Part shown: positions 15,819 through 22,309 of the stretch, in pieces
How the letters are laid out: each line of letters begins with the position of its first letter
Numbering within the stretch: the first letter of the stretch is position 1
Translations under genes and position numbers: made by a program
Notes under the pieces: model-generated
What the model saw: only the letters and a program-made list of their open reading frames with translations
The model's database searches: none
Told to the model about the DNA's origin: nothing
Origin: Ruminococcus flavefaciens
GTDB lineage: Bacteria > Bacillota > Clostridia > Oscillospirales > Ruminococcaceae
Direction of reading: 5' to 3'
DNA length: 31,002 nucleotides
NCBI GenBank assembly: GCA_002348905.1
Contig: DEBW01000086.1
Location: forward strand, 63,425-94,426

Positions 15819-16079
15819 TTATTCAGCAGCATTGAGCTTCTTAGCGAGCTGAGACTTCTTTCTAGCAGCCTTGTTCTTGTGCATAAGACCGTGTGCGCAA
15901 GCCTGATCTACCTTCTTGATAGCTACCTTGATAGCCTCTGCCTTGTCAGCAGCGCCTGTTGTGCAAGCGATATCAGCCTTCTTGATAACTGTCTTGAGAT
16001 TGGACTTTCTAGCCTTGTTAGAAGCAGCCTTTGTTGCGTTAACCTTAACTCTCTTCTTTGCAGATTTAATGTTTGGCAT
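15819..16079 (-). CDS. rpsT: 30S ribosomal protein S20
   Basis: S20 binds 16S rRNA early in assembly of the small subunit. The 86-residue protein is Lys/Ala-rich and has the family pattern MPNIKSAKKRVKVNATKAASN, then KKVDQACAHGLMHKNKAARKKSQLAKKLN. The ATG at 16079 follows a near-perfect AGGAGGTG. Its transcript starts from the promoter at 16198-16226 with a leader of about 110 bases that contains a hairpin (GCATAC-GTATGC arms around 16137-16157). That could serve autoregulation, but this is speculation. It is divergent from gpr, the usual Firmicutes neighbour. Confidence 0.98.
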   Translation of the reverse strand: MPNIKSAKKRVKVNATKAASNKARKSNLKTVIKKADIACTTGAADKAEAIKVAIKKVDQACAHGLMHKNKAARKKSQLAKKLNAAE

Positions 16080-16197
16080 TCTGATACACCTCCTGTGTTA
16101 TCCACGGATAAACCGCAGTAATTATCATATAATAAAGCATACAAACGCAGTATGCTCCGACAACTGCAACGCACAGCTGTCATACTGAGACAATCTT

Positions 16198-16226
16198 ATT
16201 ATATCATTTCTTTACAAAAATTGCAA
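16198..16226 (-). promoter_or_regulatory. sigma-A-type promoter for rpsT
   Basis: On the minus strand TTGCAA (16226-16221) and TATAAT (16203-16198) have a 17-base spacer and a TG one base before the -10. Confidence 0.65.
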
Positions 16227-16237
16227 TAGGCAAATTG

Positions 16238-16266
16238 GCATAATAACTGCTAAATTTCTCGTTTTA
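16238..16266 (+). promoter_or_regulatory. possible sigma-G-type promoter for gpr
   Basis: GCATA (16238-16242) and CGTTTTA (16260-16266), 17 bases apart, fit GNATR and CATNNTA with one mismatch. Forespore control of gpr is known in Bacillus; the sequence match alone is weak. Confidence 0.3.
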
Positions 16267-16306
16267 TTTCTGACGTTTTACACAATATTACAGGGAGGCT
16301 TGGATT

Positions 16307-17152
16307 ATGATAAGAACAGACCTTGCACTTGAACAGATAAGTGCTGATGAATTGCCCGAAGGCGTGACGGTCAGCAGCAGGGGAAAGGCATTTGATATCA
16401 CTGAAATAGTCATATCTGACGAAAGCTGCCGTGAAACTCTTGGAAAAGGCAAAGGCAGGTATATCACGCTTGAAGGGTGCAGCCTGAGCCGTTTTTCAGA
16501 CGAATATGAGGATATGGCAGCCGAACTTGCGGACGAGCTGAAAAAGCTGATACCCGAAGGAGAAGTGCTTGTTGCCGGACTTGGCAACCGTGATATAACT
16601 CCCGATGCCATAGGACCTCGAACAGCCGAAAAAGTGCTTGCTACACGGCATTTGAGAGATGAGCTTGACTGCGAGGAGGCGGATTTTCTCTCGTCACTGA
16701 GACGGGTTAGCGTTATTGCCGGAGGTGTACTTGGACAGACCGGTATCGAATCGGCAGAACTTCTCCATGCGATATGTGCTGAAATAAAGCCGTCAGCTGT
16801 AATAGCTGCGGATGCTCTTGCCTGCTCGGATATAAAGCGTCTTGGCACGACTATACAGATATGCGACAGCGGTATATCTCCCGGAAGCGGAGTATCCAAC
16901 GCCCGAAAGGAACTTTCGTATTCAAAGCTTGGAGTGCCGGTGATAGCGATAGGAGTGCCTACCGTAGTTGATATGCATACCATCGTAAGAAGCTATACCG
17001 ACAGCGATATAAGCGGAGATATGCCGAATATGCTGGTAACTCCGAAAGATATCGACCGCCTGACTGAACGTGCAGCACAGCTTATCGCATTCGGTATAAA
17101 TCTTGCACTACATCCGTCTCTAAGCTTTGAGGATGTACGGGGACTTTTCTGA
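16307..17152 (+). CDS. gpr: GPR spore germination protease
   Basis: GPR starts the breakdown of small acid-soluble spore proteins at germination. The 281-residue protein shows RTDLALE at its start, VAGLGNRDITPDAIGP (about 90-105), GVLGQTGIESAE, VIAADALAC, TTIQICDSGISPGSGVSNARKEL and GVPVIAIGVPTVVDMHT. The Asp in TPDAIGP and the Asp in AADALAC correspond to the two Asp implicated in catalysis in family A25. It is shorter than Bacillus GPR (about 370). The N-terminal propeptide before RTDLA is missing, apart from Met-Ile, and the loop between VPTVVD and LVTPKDID is contracted. The ATG follows AGGGAGG at 8 bases. It is divergent from rpsT. Confidence 0.94.
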   Translation: MIRTDLALEQISADELPEGVTVSSRGKAFDITEIVISDESCRETLGKGKGRYITLEGCSLSRFSDEYEDMAAELADELKKLIPEGEVLVAGLGNRDITPDAIGPRTAEKVLATRHLRDELDCEEADFLSSLRRVSVIAGGVLGQTGIESAELLHAICAEIKPSAVIAADALACSDIKRLGTTIQICDSGISPGSGVSNARKELSYSKLGVPVIAIGVPTVVDMHTIVRSYTDSDISGDMPNMLVTPKDIDRLTERAAQLIAFGINLALHPSLSFEDVRGLF

Positions 17153-17158
17153 TAAAAT

Positions 17159-17182
17159 AAAGGCGGACAAACGTCCGCCTTT
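17159..17182. terminator. bidirectional terminator between gpr and pssA
   Basis: AAAGGCGGAC (17159-17168) pairs perfectly with GTCCGCCTTT (17173-17182) around AAAC. It lies between the two converging stop codons. Confidence 0.85.
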
Positions 17183-17188
17183 AAAATT

Positions 17189-17830
17189 TTAGTGTTTAGT
17201 TTTGTACATGAGCCATATGAACTCTAATACGCCTACGCCTACGAAACCGAACATTACCTTGATCCCCGGTTTCTTGACCTTTACTCTTGTGATAAAGGCA
17301 ATAGCGATAATGAACATAGCTCCGCCGTAAATAGCAGGGAAACATTCATCGCCGATATCCTTATGGAAACTGTAGAGAAGCGGGAGTATAAGGGATACGC
17401 TTGTAACGGGAAGTCCCTCATAAACTTTTCTCACATCGGCTGTTTTTTTCTGACGGCTTTCCTCGGTAACGTTGAAGTAAGCAAGTCTTATTACAGCGCA
17501 AAGAGGGAAGAGTACCAGCACAGGCACATCTATCCAATGGTCAAGACCTACAGCATAGCCGATAACGGCAGGAAGTACGCCGAAGCAGATAGCATCACAA
17601 AGGGAATCTATCTGTATACCGAATTTCTTTTCGTCTTCGGTACGGTCTTTTTTCGTTCTTGCGATTTTGCCGTCAAACATATCACAAAGACCTGATACCA
17701 TAAGGCATATTATAGCGTAAGTCGGGCGTGGCTCGCAGCCGCAGAGACCGCAGGCTAAAAATATACCTATAACAGATGATACAAGGCTGAGATATGTAAG
17801 AATGACAGTATAGTTATAAAAACCTATCAT
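17189..17830 (-). CDS. pssA: CDP-diacylglycerol--serine O-phosphatidyltransferase
   Basis: This membrane enzyme makes phosphatidylserine from CDP-diacylglycerol and serine, the step before phosphatidylethanolamine. The 213-residue protein carries the CDP-alcohol phosphatidyltransferase signature DG-x2-AR-xn-G-x3-D-x3-D as DGKIAR, then GIQIDSLCD. The gap is 12 residues (TKKDRTEDEKKF) rather than the typical eight, so a short insertion is present. About six hydrophobic helices are seen. No phosphatidylserine decarboxylase gene is nearby. The ATG at 17830 follows AGAGGATG. The leader has a perfect CTTCCGG-AAATA-CCGGAAG hairpin at 17860-17878. Assignment to serine rather than another alcohol rests on overall resemblance. 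Confidence 0.85.
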   Translation of the reverse strand: MIGFYNYTVILTYLSLVSSVIGIFLACGLCGCEPRPTYAIICLMVSGLCDMFDGKIARTKKDRTEDEKKFGIQIDSLCDAICFGVLPAVIGYAVGLDHWIDVPVLVLFPLCAVIRLAYFNVTEESRQKKTADVRKVYEGLPVTSVSLILPLLYSFHKDIGDECFPAIYGGAMFIIAIAFITRVKVKKPGIKVMFGFVGVGVLEFIWLMYKTKH

Positions 17831-17895
17831 TATTTCATCCTCTGATGTAGTTTATTATGCTTCCGGAAATACCGGAAGATGTTGATGTAAATATT

Positions 17896-17924
17896 ATTAT
17901 ACCACATTTTCAGAAATACTGCAA
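17896..17924 (-). promoter_or_regulatory. sigma-A-type promoter for pssA
   Basis: On the minus strand TTGCAG (17924-17919) and TATAAT (17901-17896) are 17 bases apart, with TGTGG before the -10. Confidence 0.65.
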
Positions 17925-17960
17925 TATTTTTTTGCAATTATTTCAGAGGAAATAATAAAT

Positions 17961-20192
17961 TTATTCTTCTGACTTTTTCTTGCGTGGTCTGCCGACCTTC
18001 TTTGGAGCAGATGAAGCAGCTTTTTTCTTAGGCTCGGTTTTAGCCGCAGTCTTTTTGGCAGTAGCTGTTTTAGCAGTTTTGCTCTTTGTGGTCTTTTTAG
18101 CAGCAGCTTTCTTTTCACGGGCGTTTTTCATTCGCTCCTGCTTTTCTTTTTTCTCGTCAACACGCTTGTAAGCTTCTGCATAGAAGTATTCCTGAGAGTT
18201 TACAGGAGCATCGTCAGCGCTGCGCTCTGCCTTTACATAGCTTCCGTCGCTGAGCATTACTCTTGCCTTGACGTTATCGCTCATAAGTACGCTGAACATA
18301 TCTCTGATGCGCTTTTTGAGCTTTTCGTCCTCTATCGGAGCAGCTACCTCCACACGGCGTATGGTATTTCTGCTCATATAGTCAGCCGAGCCGATATACA
18401 TTTTCTGCTCTTTGGTCTCCTTGCCGAATATGAATATACGGCTGTGTTCGAGGAAACGTCCTACGATGCTGCGGATAGTGATATTCTCGGTATATCCCGG
18501 TACTCCTGCGATAAGACAGCATACGCCTCTTACCACAAGCTCGACCTTTACTCCAGCCTGTGAAGCTTCTATGAGCTTTGCGATTATTGCGCTGTCGTTG
18601 AGAGAATTTATCTTTGCTGCGATATAGCCGTCTCCGCCGCTTCTTGCAAGTTTTATCTGCTCGTCCATGAGAGCGAGTATCTGCGGACGCATTGCAAGAG
18701 GAGATACCAGCAGCTTTTGCGGAGCTTCCACGAATACTCCCTTTGCAAGAGCATCGAATACAGCTTCTGCATCAGCAGCGATAACTCTGTCAGCAGTGAG
18801 CAGCATAAGGTCAGTGTAGAGCGTGGAGGTCTTTTCGTTGTAATTGCCTGTACCTATCTGAGTAACATAGTCATATCCGCCGCCCTGAGCCTTTCTTGTG
18901 ATGAGCAGCAGCTTTGAATGAGCCTTTACTTCCTTTGGACCGTACATTACCCTTACGCCGGCTTTCTGAAGTATCTTTGACCATTCGATATTGTTTGCTT
19001 CATCGAATCTTGCACGAAGCTCTATCATTACAGTAACGTCCTTGCCGTTTTCAGCGGCGAGACAGAGTGCGCTTATAACTTTACTGTTTCGTGCAAGGCG
19101 GTAAAGTGTTATCTTTATGGATACTACCTTCGGATCAGCAGCAGATTCTTCAAGAAGGCGTATGAATGAAGTTGTCATAGCCTCGAAAGGATAGCAGAGG
19201 AGTATGTCCTTTGCCTTTACCTGAGGGAATACAGGTCTGTTTTCTGCAAGCATGGAAGCACGGCGTGGTGTGAGCTGAGCGTAATGGAGCTTCGGATCAT
19301 CGTCGAGGTCTTGCAGCTGGAAAAGGTATGAGAGGTCGAGAGGTATGTGCGAGTTGAACACTCTCACGTTTTTGAGCTTTAATTTGCGGCATATATAGTC
19401 AAGAGCATCACGGCTGAACTCGTCGGATATTTCAAGTCTTACCGCTGCAAGCTTGGTGCGCTTGAATACAAGCTCCTCCATGCGCTCACGGAAGTCTGAA
19501 CCCTTGTTGTCCACCATGATGTCAGCGCTTCGGGTAACACGTATTATAGCTCTGTCCTGTACCTTATATCCCTTGAACATTAGGTGTGCGAAGTGGAGCA
19601 CAACTTCTTCTTCGAGTATAAAGCGCTTTCCGTCATTTCCGAGAGGTATGACACGGTCACGGTTCTCGTTATTTATAGGTATGATACCGATGTTCATGCC
19701 CTTTTTGGTATTAAGGCGCACAGCGGCATAAAGCTCCTTGTTTCTCAGGAACGGGAATGGGAGAGCGTCGTTTATAACAAGTCCGGAGATAAAAGGCTTT
19801 ATCTCACGCTTGAAATAGAGTTCGAGGAAGTGAAGTTCCTCCGGCAGAGCAGTATCAAAGTTAACGTGCTCAAAGCCGTATGCAGAAAGCTCGTCCATAG
19901 TCTTTCTGTAAGCATCTTCAACGGCAGGCTGCAATCTTCTTACAGCGGTGAATACTGCATCAAGCTGCTCAGAAGCTGTCATGCCGGACTTTTTGTCCTT
20001 CTTTTTCTTTTTGCCCTTTTCATCGTCGGTAAGCGAGCCTACTCTTACCATAAAAAATTCATCAAGATTGCTTTGGTATATAGCTGAAAACGAAAGCCGT
20101 TCAAGAAGAGGAGTATCCGGATCGGTAGCTTCTTCAAGAACTCTTTTGTTGAATTTAAGCCAGGAAAGCTCTCTGTTTTCGAGATATTCCAT
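17961..20192 (-). CDS. ppk1: polyphosphate kinase 1 with Lys/Ala-rich AT-hook tail
   Basis: Ppk1 builds inorganic polyphosphate from ATP, and its reverse reaction can regenerate ATP. Counting from the chosen start, the 743-residue protein opens with ENRELSWLKFNKRVLEEA. The two histidine regions are KEVKAHSKLLLI (His about 425, the expected phospho-histidine) and FLEHSRIFIFG (His about 583). ARFDEANNIEWSKIL and TGTGNYNEKTS..YTDL also match, so all catalytic domains look complete. After about residue 680 a tail of some 60 residues follows, almost all Lys, Ala and Thr, ending KKVGRPRKKKSEE. It resembles histone H1 tails with one AT-hook. An in-frame ATG at 20249 would add 19 residues, but the ATG at 20192 has GGAG at 6 bases and sits next to the conserved start. 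The promoter at 20352-20380 serves either. Confidence 0.95.
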   Translation of the reverse strand: MEYLENRELSWLKFNKRVLEEATDPDTPLLERLSFSAIYQSNLDEFFMVRVGSLTDDEKGKKKKKDKKSGMTASEQLDAVFTAVRRLQPAVEDAYRKTMDELSAYGFEHVNFDTALPEELHFLELYFKREIKPFISGLVINDALPFPFLRNKELYAAVRLNTKKGMNIGIIPINNENRDRVIPLGNDGKRFILEEEVVLHFAHLMFKGYKVQDRAIIRVTRSADIMVDNKGSDFRERMEELVFKRTKLAAVRLEISDEFSRDALDYICRKLKLKNVRVFNSHIPLDLSYLFQLQDLDDDPKLHYAQLTPRRASMLAENRPVFPQVKAKDILLCYPFEAMTTSFIRLLEESAADPKVVSIKITLYRLARNSKVISALCLAAENGKDVTVMIELRARFDEANNIEWSKILQKAGVRVMYGPKEVKAHSKLLLITRKAQGGGYDYVTQIGTGNYNEKTSTLYTDLMLLTADRVIAADAEAVFDALAKGVFVEAPQKLLVSPLAMRPQILALMDEQIKLARSGGDGYIAAKINSLNDSAIIAKLIEASQAGVKVELVVRGVCCLIAGVPGYTENITIRSIVGRFLEHSRIFIFGKETKEQKMYIGSADYMSRNTIRRVEVAAPIEDEKLKKRIRDMFSVLMSDNVKARVMLSDGSYVKAERSADDAPVNSQEYFYAEAYKRVDEKKEKQERMKNAREKKAAAKKTTKSKTAKTATAKKTAAKTEPKKKAASSAPKKVGRPRKKKSEE

Positions 20193-20351
20193 AAATGTCT
20201 CCATTCTGCCTATGGCGGTTCGATATGATTTATTTAATGCCTGATACATACGCAGACCGTATCTGCTATGTGTAGACAGGCTGACAGCAAACGCCTGATA
20301 TTTTTATCGCTTGCTATAACGTACAAATGCATCCACAATTTATACTTATTT

Positions 20352-20380
20352 ATTATACAACTTTTTATACATTCTGTCAA
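20352..20380 (-). promoter_or_regulatory. sigma-A-type promoter for ppk1
   Basis: On the minus strand TTGACA (20380-20375) and TATAAT (20357-20352) have a 17-base spacer. The leader to 20192 is about 150 bases. The -35 lies just beyond the 3' end of the XRE gene, within 15 bases of its stop being transcribed past. Confidence 0.65.
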
Positions 20381-20393
20381 GTGCTGTATTTAT

Positions 20394-20624
20394 TTACTGT
20401 ATATCAAATATTTCATCATATTTAACGCCTAATATTTCTTTTATCAGTATTATTTCGTCGGGATACAAATGCCGTTGAGCTACTTCTATCTTGGCAACTG
20501 CACTTCTTGTAATATCACAGCCGTTGACCTGAAGACGGGCTGAAAGTTGTTCCTGCGTTATACCTGCTTTTTCTCTGAGTTTTCTAATATTATTTCCAAT
20601 TCGCCATTCGATGCTTTTGTTCAT
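20394..20624 (-). CDS. small XRE-family helix-turn-helix regulator
   Basis: The 76-residue protein is essentially one Cro/C1-type DNA-binding domain: IGNNIRKLREKAGITQEQLSARLQ is helices 1-2, and ITRSAVAKIEVAQRHLYPDEIILIKEILGVKYDEIF is the recognition helix through helix 5. There is no extra domain, so it probably acts as a dimer on DNA without a ligand domain. The ATG at 20624 is 12 bases from GGGAGG. A TTG at 20633 is only 3 bases from it; either could be used. It is divergent from the 99-residue gene at 20761, and the shared intergenic region holds palindromic sites (20651-20670 and 20709-20728) that it may bind. Autoregulation is inferred. Confidence 0.88.
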   Translation of the reverse strand: MNKSIEWRIGNNIRKLREKAGITQEQLSARLQVNGCDITRSAVAKIEVAQRHLYPDEIILIKEILGVKYDEIFDIQ

Positions 20625-20650
20625 ATAGCACAAAAACCTCCCTGTTTTTT

Positions 20651-20670
20651 CTGCGCTTAAATAGGTGCAA
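20651..20670. promoter_or_regulatory. degenerate second operator site
   Basis: The right half ATAGGTGCAA (20661-20670) repeats exactly the right half of the perfect palindrome at 20709-20728. The left half (20651-20660) matches at 6 of 10 positions. It lies between the regulator's start and the -35 of the plus-strand promoter, 58 bases centre to centre from the other site. Confidence 0.5.
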
Positions 20671-20675
20671 ACTAA

Positions 20676-20704
20676 TTGACTTTATTATATCCTTGTGCTA
20701 TAAT
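20676..20704 (+). promoter_or_regulatory. sigma-A-type promoter for the 99-residue gene, overlapping a likely divergent promoter
   Basis: TTGACT (20676-20681) and TATAAT (20699-20704) are 17 bases apart, with TGTGC before the -10. A minus-strand TATAAT (20689-20684) that could serve the XRE gene lies inside the spacer, though its -35 is weak. The two promoters would interfere with each other. Confidence 0.7.
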
Positions 20705-20708
20705 ATAA

Positions 20709-20728
20709 TTGCACCTATATAGGTGCAA
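20709..20728. promoter_or_regulatory. perfect palindromic operator at the transcription start
   Basis: TTGCACCTATATAGGTGCAA is a perfect 20-base palindrome placed over the expected start of transcription of the plus-strand gene (about 20711). That is where a repressor would block the polymerase. Binding by the adjacent XRE protein is inferred. Confidence 0.75.
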
Positions 20729-20760
20729 TGGATAAAAACTTTTGCAAGGAGGCTTATAAT

Positions 20761-21060
20761 ATGGGATTCTTTTCTGCACTTTCAAATATGGCTGGTAAAG
20801 AAGCGCTTTCAATGATCAATGATTTCAGACGAGGTAAAGCAGGTAGCACTTCAGTCAAGAGGGCGTTTGAATTATTAGCATCTTCTGGCTCTCTATACAA
20901 AAGGGCTGATGCGGATTCTGATAATGTTCGATATTATTATTTTGATAACAATAGGCGGTTTGAGAATATTTTCGGAGATACAGAAGAATTTAGTTCATCT
21001 CGATTTATAAAAGTTAGAAAGTCGGAGTGTTCATACATTGATTTTAGCGGTTGTTATTAA
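20761..21060 (+). CDS. small protein of unknown function under palindrome control
   Basis: I recognise no family for this 99-residue protein. It has no signal peptide or membrane helix. The first third is helical (MGFFSALSNMAGKEALSMI), the middle basic and the last part rich in Tyr, Asp, Asn and Phe, ending in SYIDFSGCY. An upstream in-frame codon at 20728 falls in the operator and has no ribosome site; the ATG at 20761 follows AAGGAGG at 9 bases and is clearly preferred. It forms a divergent pair with the XRE gene and has its own strong promoter and terminator. The arrangement resembles small regulator-target or toxin-antitoxin-like modules, but nothing in the sequence shows toxicity. Confidence 0.8.
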   Translation: MGFFSALSNMAGKEALSMINDFRRGKAGSTSVKRAFELLASSGSLYKRADADSDNVRYYYFDNNRRFENIFGDTEEFSSSRFIKVRKSECSYIDFSGCY

Positions 21061-21066
21061 TAACGC

Positions 21067-21103
21067 AACAAGAGGGCGGAAAAATTATCCGCCCTCTTGT
21101 TTT
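21067..21103 (+). terminator. terminator after the 99-residue gene
   Basis: A perfect 14-base stem (21067-21080 with 21088-21101, core CAAGAGGGCGGA) with a 7-base loop ends in TTTT, directly after the stop codon. Confidence 0.92.
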
Positions 21104-21156
21104 GCTACGGATTCTTTAATACTAAAAATCAGCCATTATCTATGTGAATTTTTTGC

Positions 21157-21185
21157 TTGACTTTTCTTCACGCCTGTTGTATAAT
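21157..21185 (+). promoter_or_regulatory. sigma-A-type promoter for tRNA-Thr
   Basis: TTGACT (21157-21162) and TATAAT (21180-21185) have a 17-base spacer. Transcription would start about 10-12 bases before the tRNA. Confidence 0.75.
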
Positions 21186-21203
21186 GTTATTGTTGCATAT
21201 TTT

Positions 21204-21279
21204 GCTTGTGTAGCACAGTTGGTAGTGCAGCTCATTCGTAATGAGCAGGTCGCAGGTTCGAGTCCCGTCACAAGCTCCA
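21204..21279 (+). tRNA. tRNA-Thr (anticodon CGT)
   Basis: The cloverleaf reads acceptor GCTTGTG/CACAAGC, D stem GCAC/GTGC with loop AGTTGGTA, anticodon stem GCTCA/TGAGC with loop TTCGTAA (anticodon CGT, codon ACG), variable loop AGGTC and T loop TTCGAGT, followed by T and an encoded CCA. The T stem GCAGG/CCCGT has one A-C mismatch and one G-T pair, which is slightly unusual. It is a single tRNA with its own promoter and terminator. Confidence 0.95.
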
Positions 21280-21302
21280 GCGCCGAGCGAGCGCACGCAG
21301 TT

Positions 21303-21337
21303 TTGCGTTTCACTTTTTGTGGGACGCAAATTTTTTT
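21303..21337 (+). terminator. terminator after tRNA-Thr
   Basis: TTGCGTTTCAC (21303-21313) pairs with GTGGGACGCAA (21319-21329, two G-T pairs) around TTTTT. Seven T follow (21331-21337). Confidence 0.88.
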
Positions 21338-21378
21338 CGTATTCCATACTGCATCTGAATCGTAACACATACACAAAT

Positions 21379-21411
21379 AAAACCGCTTAGAATAGCTTTC
21401 TAAGCGGTTTT
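21379..21411. terminator. terminator of the mcrBC operon, bidirectional
   Basis: AAAACCGCTTAGAA (21379-21392) pairs perfectly with TTCTAAGCGGTTTT (21398-21411) around TAGCT. It lies 20 bases beyond the minus-strand mcrC stop and also faces the tRNA transcript. Confidence 0.88.
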
Positions 21412-21430
21412 TGTTGTGCCTCTTTTAATA

Positions 21431-22294
21431 CTATTTCCTCCTTACGACCACAACCTTCTTCCCCTTAGCTTTAACCTTAGCAGGCGGCGGTGGAGCAGGG
21501 GATATTTTGAAGAACTGAGCGCAGGAGATGTCCTTTCCTGTGAGAGAAGTGCCGGTATTTTTGTCCATGAGCATCCGGCAGATATTGAGAGTAGTGTTAT
21601 ATTTTTTTGTGTTTCGGGTATTGATGCACTGACTGAATTCATTGGCGATATTGTAAGGCATACGTGCTTCATCGAGGAATGAGAGTGCTTCTTTTAAAAG
21701 GTGAGAGCTGTGCGAGTTTGCGGTCAGCTTTATCAGCTTTGCGGCAGCGCCTTTTAGTATGCGGTTCTCGGCACGGTCAGGAGTAAAAACGTCATGGCGC
21801 ACGTAAAGGCGCTCACGGTGAACGAGGTTGCGGCGGATATTCTCAGCGAAAAGGATAGTACCCTGAACCGAGGTCATATTCTCCTCACGGCTTGCATAGG
21901 CTGAGAGGACTCCGCTTTTGATTATTTTTATAGTTTCGCCGGCGAAAACAGAGATGAAGTATTCTAAGAAGTTCATTTCCGGATCGAAGCTCATTTCGTT
22001 GAAAGTGAAACCGCACCGGCTGCAAAACTCCATGTACAGAACTTTTCTGCCTTTTGCCCTGTCTTTGTCGGGGAGTATCTCAATGAGCGTACCGTCAGCA
22101 AAGCAGGCAAATCCGCAGTATGAACCTGTATTGAAGTATTTAGCTCCGTCTTTCTCACTGACGGTCAGAATATTCCTGCCGTCCTCAGAGCAGGCTTCGG
22201 CAAATCCGTTCAATGCTCCGGTAAATTCGCTGTTTTCGGGCGCAAGAGCATTGATGCTCTCGTTTGCGGACAGGCATAAATGTCTTGTGTACAT
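21431..22294 (-). CDS. mcrC: McrC-family protein lacking the nuclease domain
   Basis: McrC is the partner of the McrB GTPase in modification-dependent restriction and normally carries a C-terminal PD-(D/E)xK nuclease. This 287-residue protein has the N-terminal McrC part: FLEYFISVFAGETIKIIKSGVLSAY, TSVQGTILFAENIRRNL, FTPDRAENRILKGAAAKLI and NTRNTKKYNTTLNICRMLM. It then stops. In E. coli McrC about 140 more residues follow that point, including the catalytic Asp...DAKY motif. Here there is only CAQFFKISPAPPPPAKVKAKGKKVVVVRRK-type Pro/Lys/Val tail before a TAG at 21431. The terminator and tRNA follow, with no nuclease remnant in other frames. The ATG follows ACGGAG, 15 bases after mcrB. It may be a truncated relic or a McrBC with a different effector. 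Confidence 0.82.
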   Translation of the reverse strand: MYTRHLCLSANESINALAPENSEFTGALNGFAEACSEDGRNILTVSEKDGAKYFNTGSYCGFACFADGTLIEILPDKDRAKGRKVLYMEFCSRCGFTFNEMSFDPEMNFLEYFISVFAGETIKIIKSGVLSAYASREENMTSVQGTILFAENIRRNLVHRERLYVRHDVFTPDRAENRILKGAAAKLIKLTANSHSSHLLKEALSFLDEARMPYNIANEFSQCINTRNTKKYNTTLNICRMLMDKNTGTSLTGKDISCAQFFKISPAPPPPAKVKAKGKKVVVVRRK

Positions 22295-22309
22295 TGTATT
22301 CTCCGTTCA

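Noticed and set aside
20728..20760. Longer start of the 99-residue protein
   Set aside because: That codon lies in the operator palindrome with no ribosome site, while the ATG at 20761 follows AAGGAGG.
21140..21376. Minus-strand ORFs containing VTGLEPATCSLRMSCTTNCAT
   Set aside because: They lie antisense to the tRNA-Thr; this peptide string is the usual product of mis-annotating the complement of tRNA genes.
21300..21430. Search for a frameshifted McrC nuclease beyond the mcrC stop
   Set aside because: The stretch is occupied by two terminators and the tRNA; no frame shows a PD-(D/E)xK motif.
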